Source of the DNA: Flavobacterium sp. ASW18X
Lineage (GTDB): Bacteria; Bacteroidota; Bacteroidia; Flavobacteriales; Flavobacteriaceae
DNA length: 64,000 nucleotides
Assembly (NCBI RefSeq): GCF_005144745.1
Contig: NZ_SWKK01000019.1
Coordinates: 18,510 to 82,509 of the forward strand
Direction of reading: 5' to 3'
A program made the position numbers and the translations under genes. The notes beneath the pieces were generated by a model that did not search any database, was not told the origin of the DNA, and was given only the letters and a program-made list of their open reading frames with translations. Shown here piece after piece: positions 63,888 through 64,000 of this stretch (position 1 is the stretch's first letter; each line of letters begins with the position of its first letter).

Positions 63888-63911
63888 ATTCATTCCAATT
63901 AGTCGATGGAA

Positions 63912-63945
63912 TAAAAAAACCCCTTTACGAATTGTAAAGGGGTTT
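63912..63945 (-). terminator. rRNA operon terminator
   Basis: A perfect 12-bp stem AAACCCCTTTAC / GTAAAGGGGTTT with a 5-base loop, followed on the minus strand by a T run (TTTTATTCC). It lies just downstream of the 5S rRNA 3' end. Confidence 0.88.
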
Positions 63946-63948
63946 GAA

Positions 63949-64000
63949 GGAGGCGGCGACCTACTCTCCCACCTGGTGTGGCAGTACCATCGGCGCTATC
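63949..64000 (-). rRNA. rrf: 5S ribosomal RNA, 3' part only
   Basis: The minus-strand sequence ends with GCGCCGATGGTACTGCC...GTGGGAGAGTAGGTCGCC, the conserved 3' portion of bacterial 5S rRNA (loop E and helix IV region, then the terminal stem). The 5' part and the rest of the rRNA operon lie beyond the window. The exact 3' end is estimated from the conserved GCCGCC closing stem. Confidence 0.93.

Overview
The window looks like chromosome of a marine-type member of the Flavobacteriaceae (Bacteroidota). The DNA is AT-rich. It carries the gliding and type IX secretion genes gldJ and porV, a SusC/SusD pair, a PafA-type phosphatase, PdhA/PdhC and GltBD. Several promoters fit the Bacteroidota pattern TTG(N19-21)TAnnTTTG. 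Most of it is housekeeping chromosome. No insertion sequence, prophage or CRISPR array was seen.

Layout. 1-7.1 kb: two paralogous PAS histidine kinase/receiver pairs (the first kinase is cut by the window edge) flank an opposed gene for a secreted MORN/YwqK-like repeat protein. 7.1-12.1 kb: a possible 34-aa membrane peptide, an ECF sigma factor with a small CxxC protein, a degenerate UbiA-like membrane protein, and gcvP. 12.2-21.3 kb: a KAS III-like enzyme, methyltransferase and glycosyltransferase run; pafA; an MlaE/MlaF-type lipid ABC transporter; and a DUF389, mannose-1-phosphate guanylyltransferase and SprT operon. 21.3-35.7 kb: a Tat-type metallophosphoesterase, a six-hairpin glycosidase lipoprotein, an SDR, an M28 peptidase, pdhC-pdhA-cdd, porV, then gldJ-murF, a DCC thioredoxin-like protein and a PiT-like permease. 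The sortase gene porU, commonly found between porV and gldJ, is absent from that slot.

35.8-51.4 kb is the main accessory region. After tRNA-Val(GAC) and queD, leftward genes encode SusC (frameshifted by one base in an A/T run), SusD, a large FG-GAP/ASPIC lipoprotein, a GMC flavoenzyme with a CxxCxxCxxxC cluster motif, and a gluconate-2-dehydrogenase subunit-3-like Tat lipoprotein. A terminator separates them from an upstream CBM9-like and GHL10-like pair, which is divergent from a LytS/LytTR two-component system. I read this as an uptake and periplasmic oxidation locus for a sugar, polyol or glycoside. The substrate and the final electron acceptor are not visible.

51.4-64 kb: tRNA-Val(TAC) with its own promoter, an exbB-exbD-tonB-folC operon, nhaD, an acyl-CoA dehydrogenase, gltBD, and at the right edge the 3' end of a 5S rRNA on the minus strand, showing that an rRNA operon lies just beyond. 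TonB/ExbBD would energise SusC-type receptors, and GltBD with its own promoter supplies glutamate.
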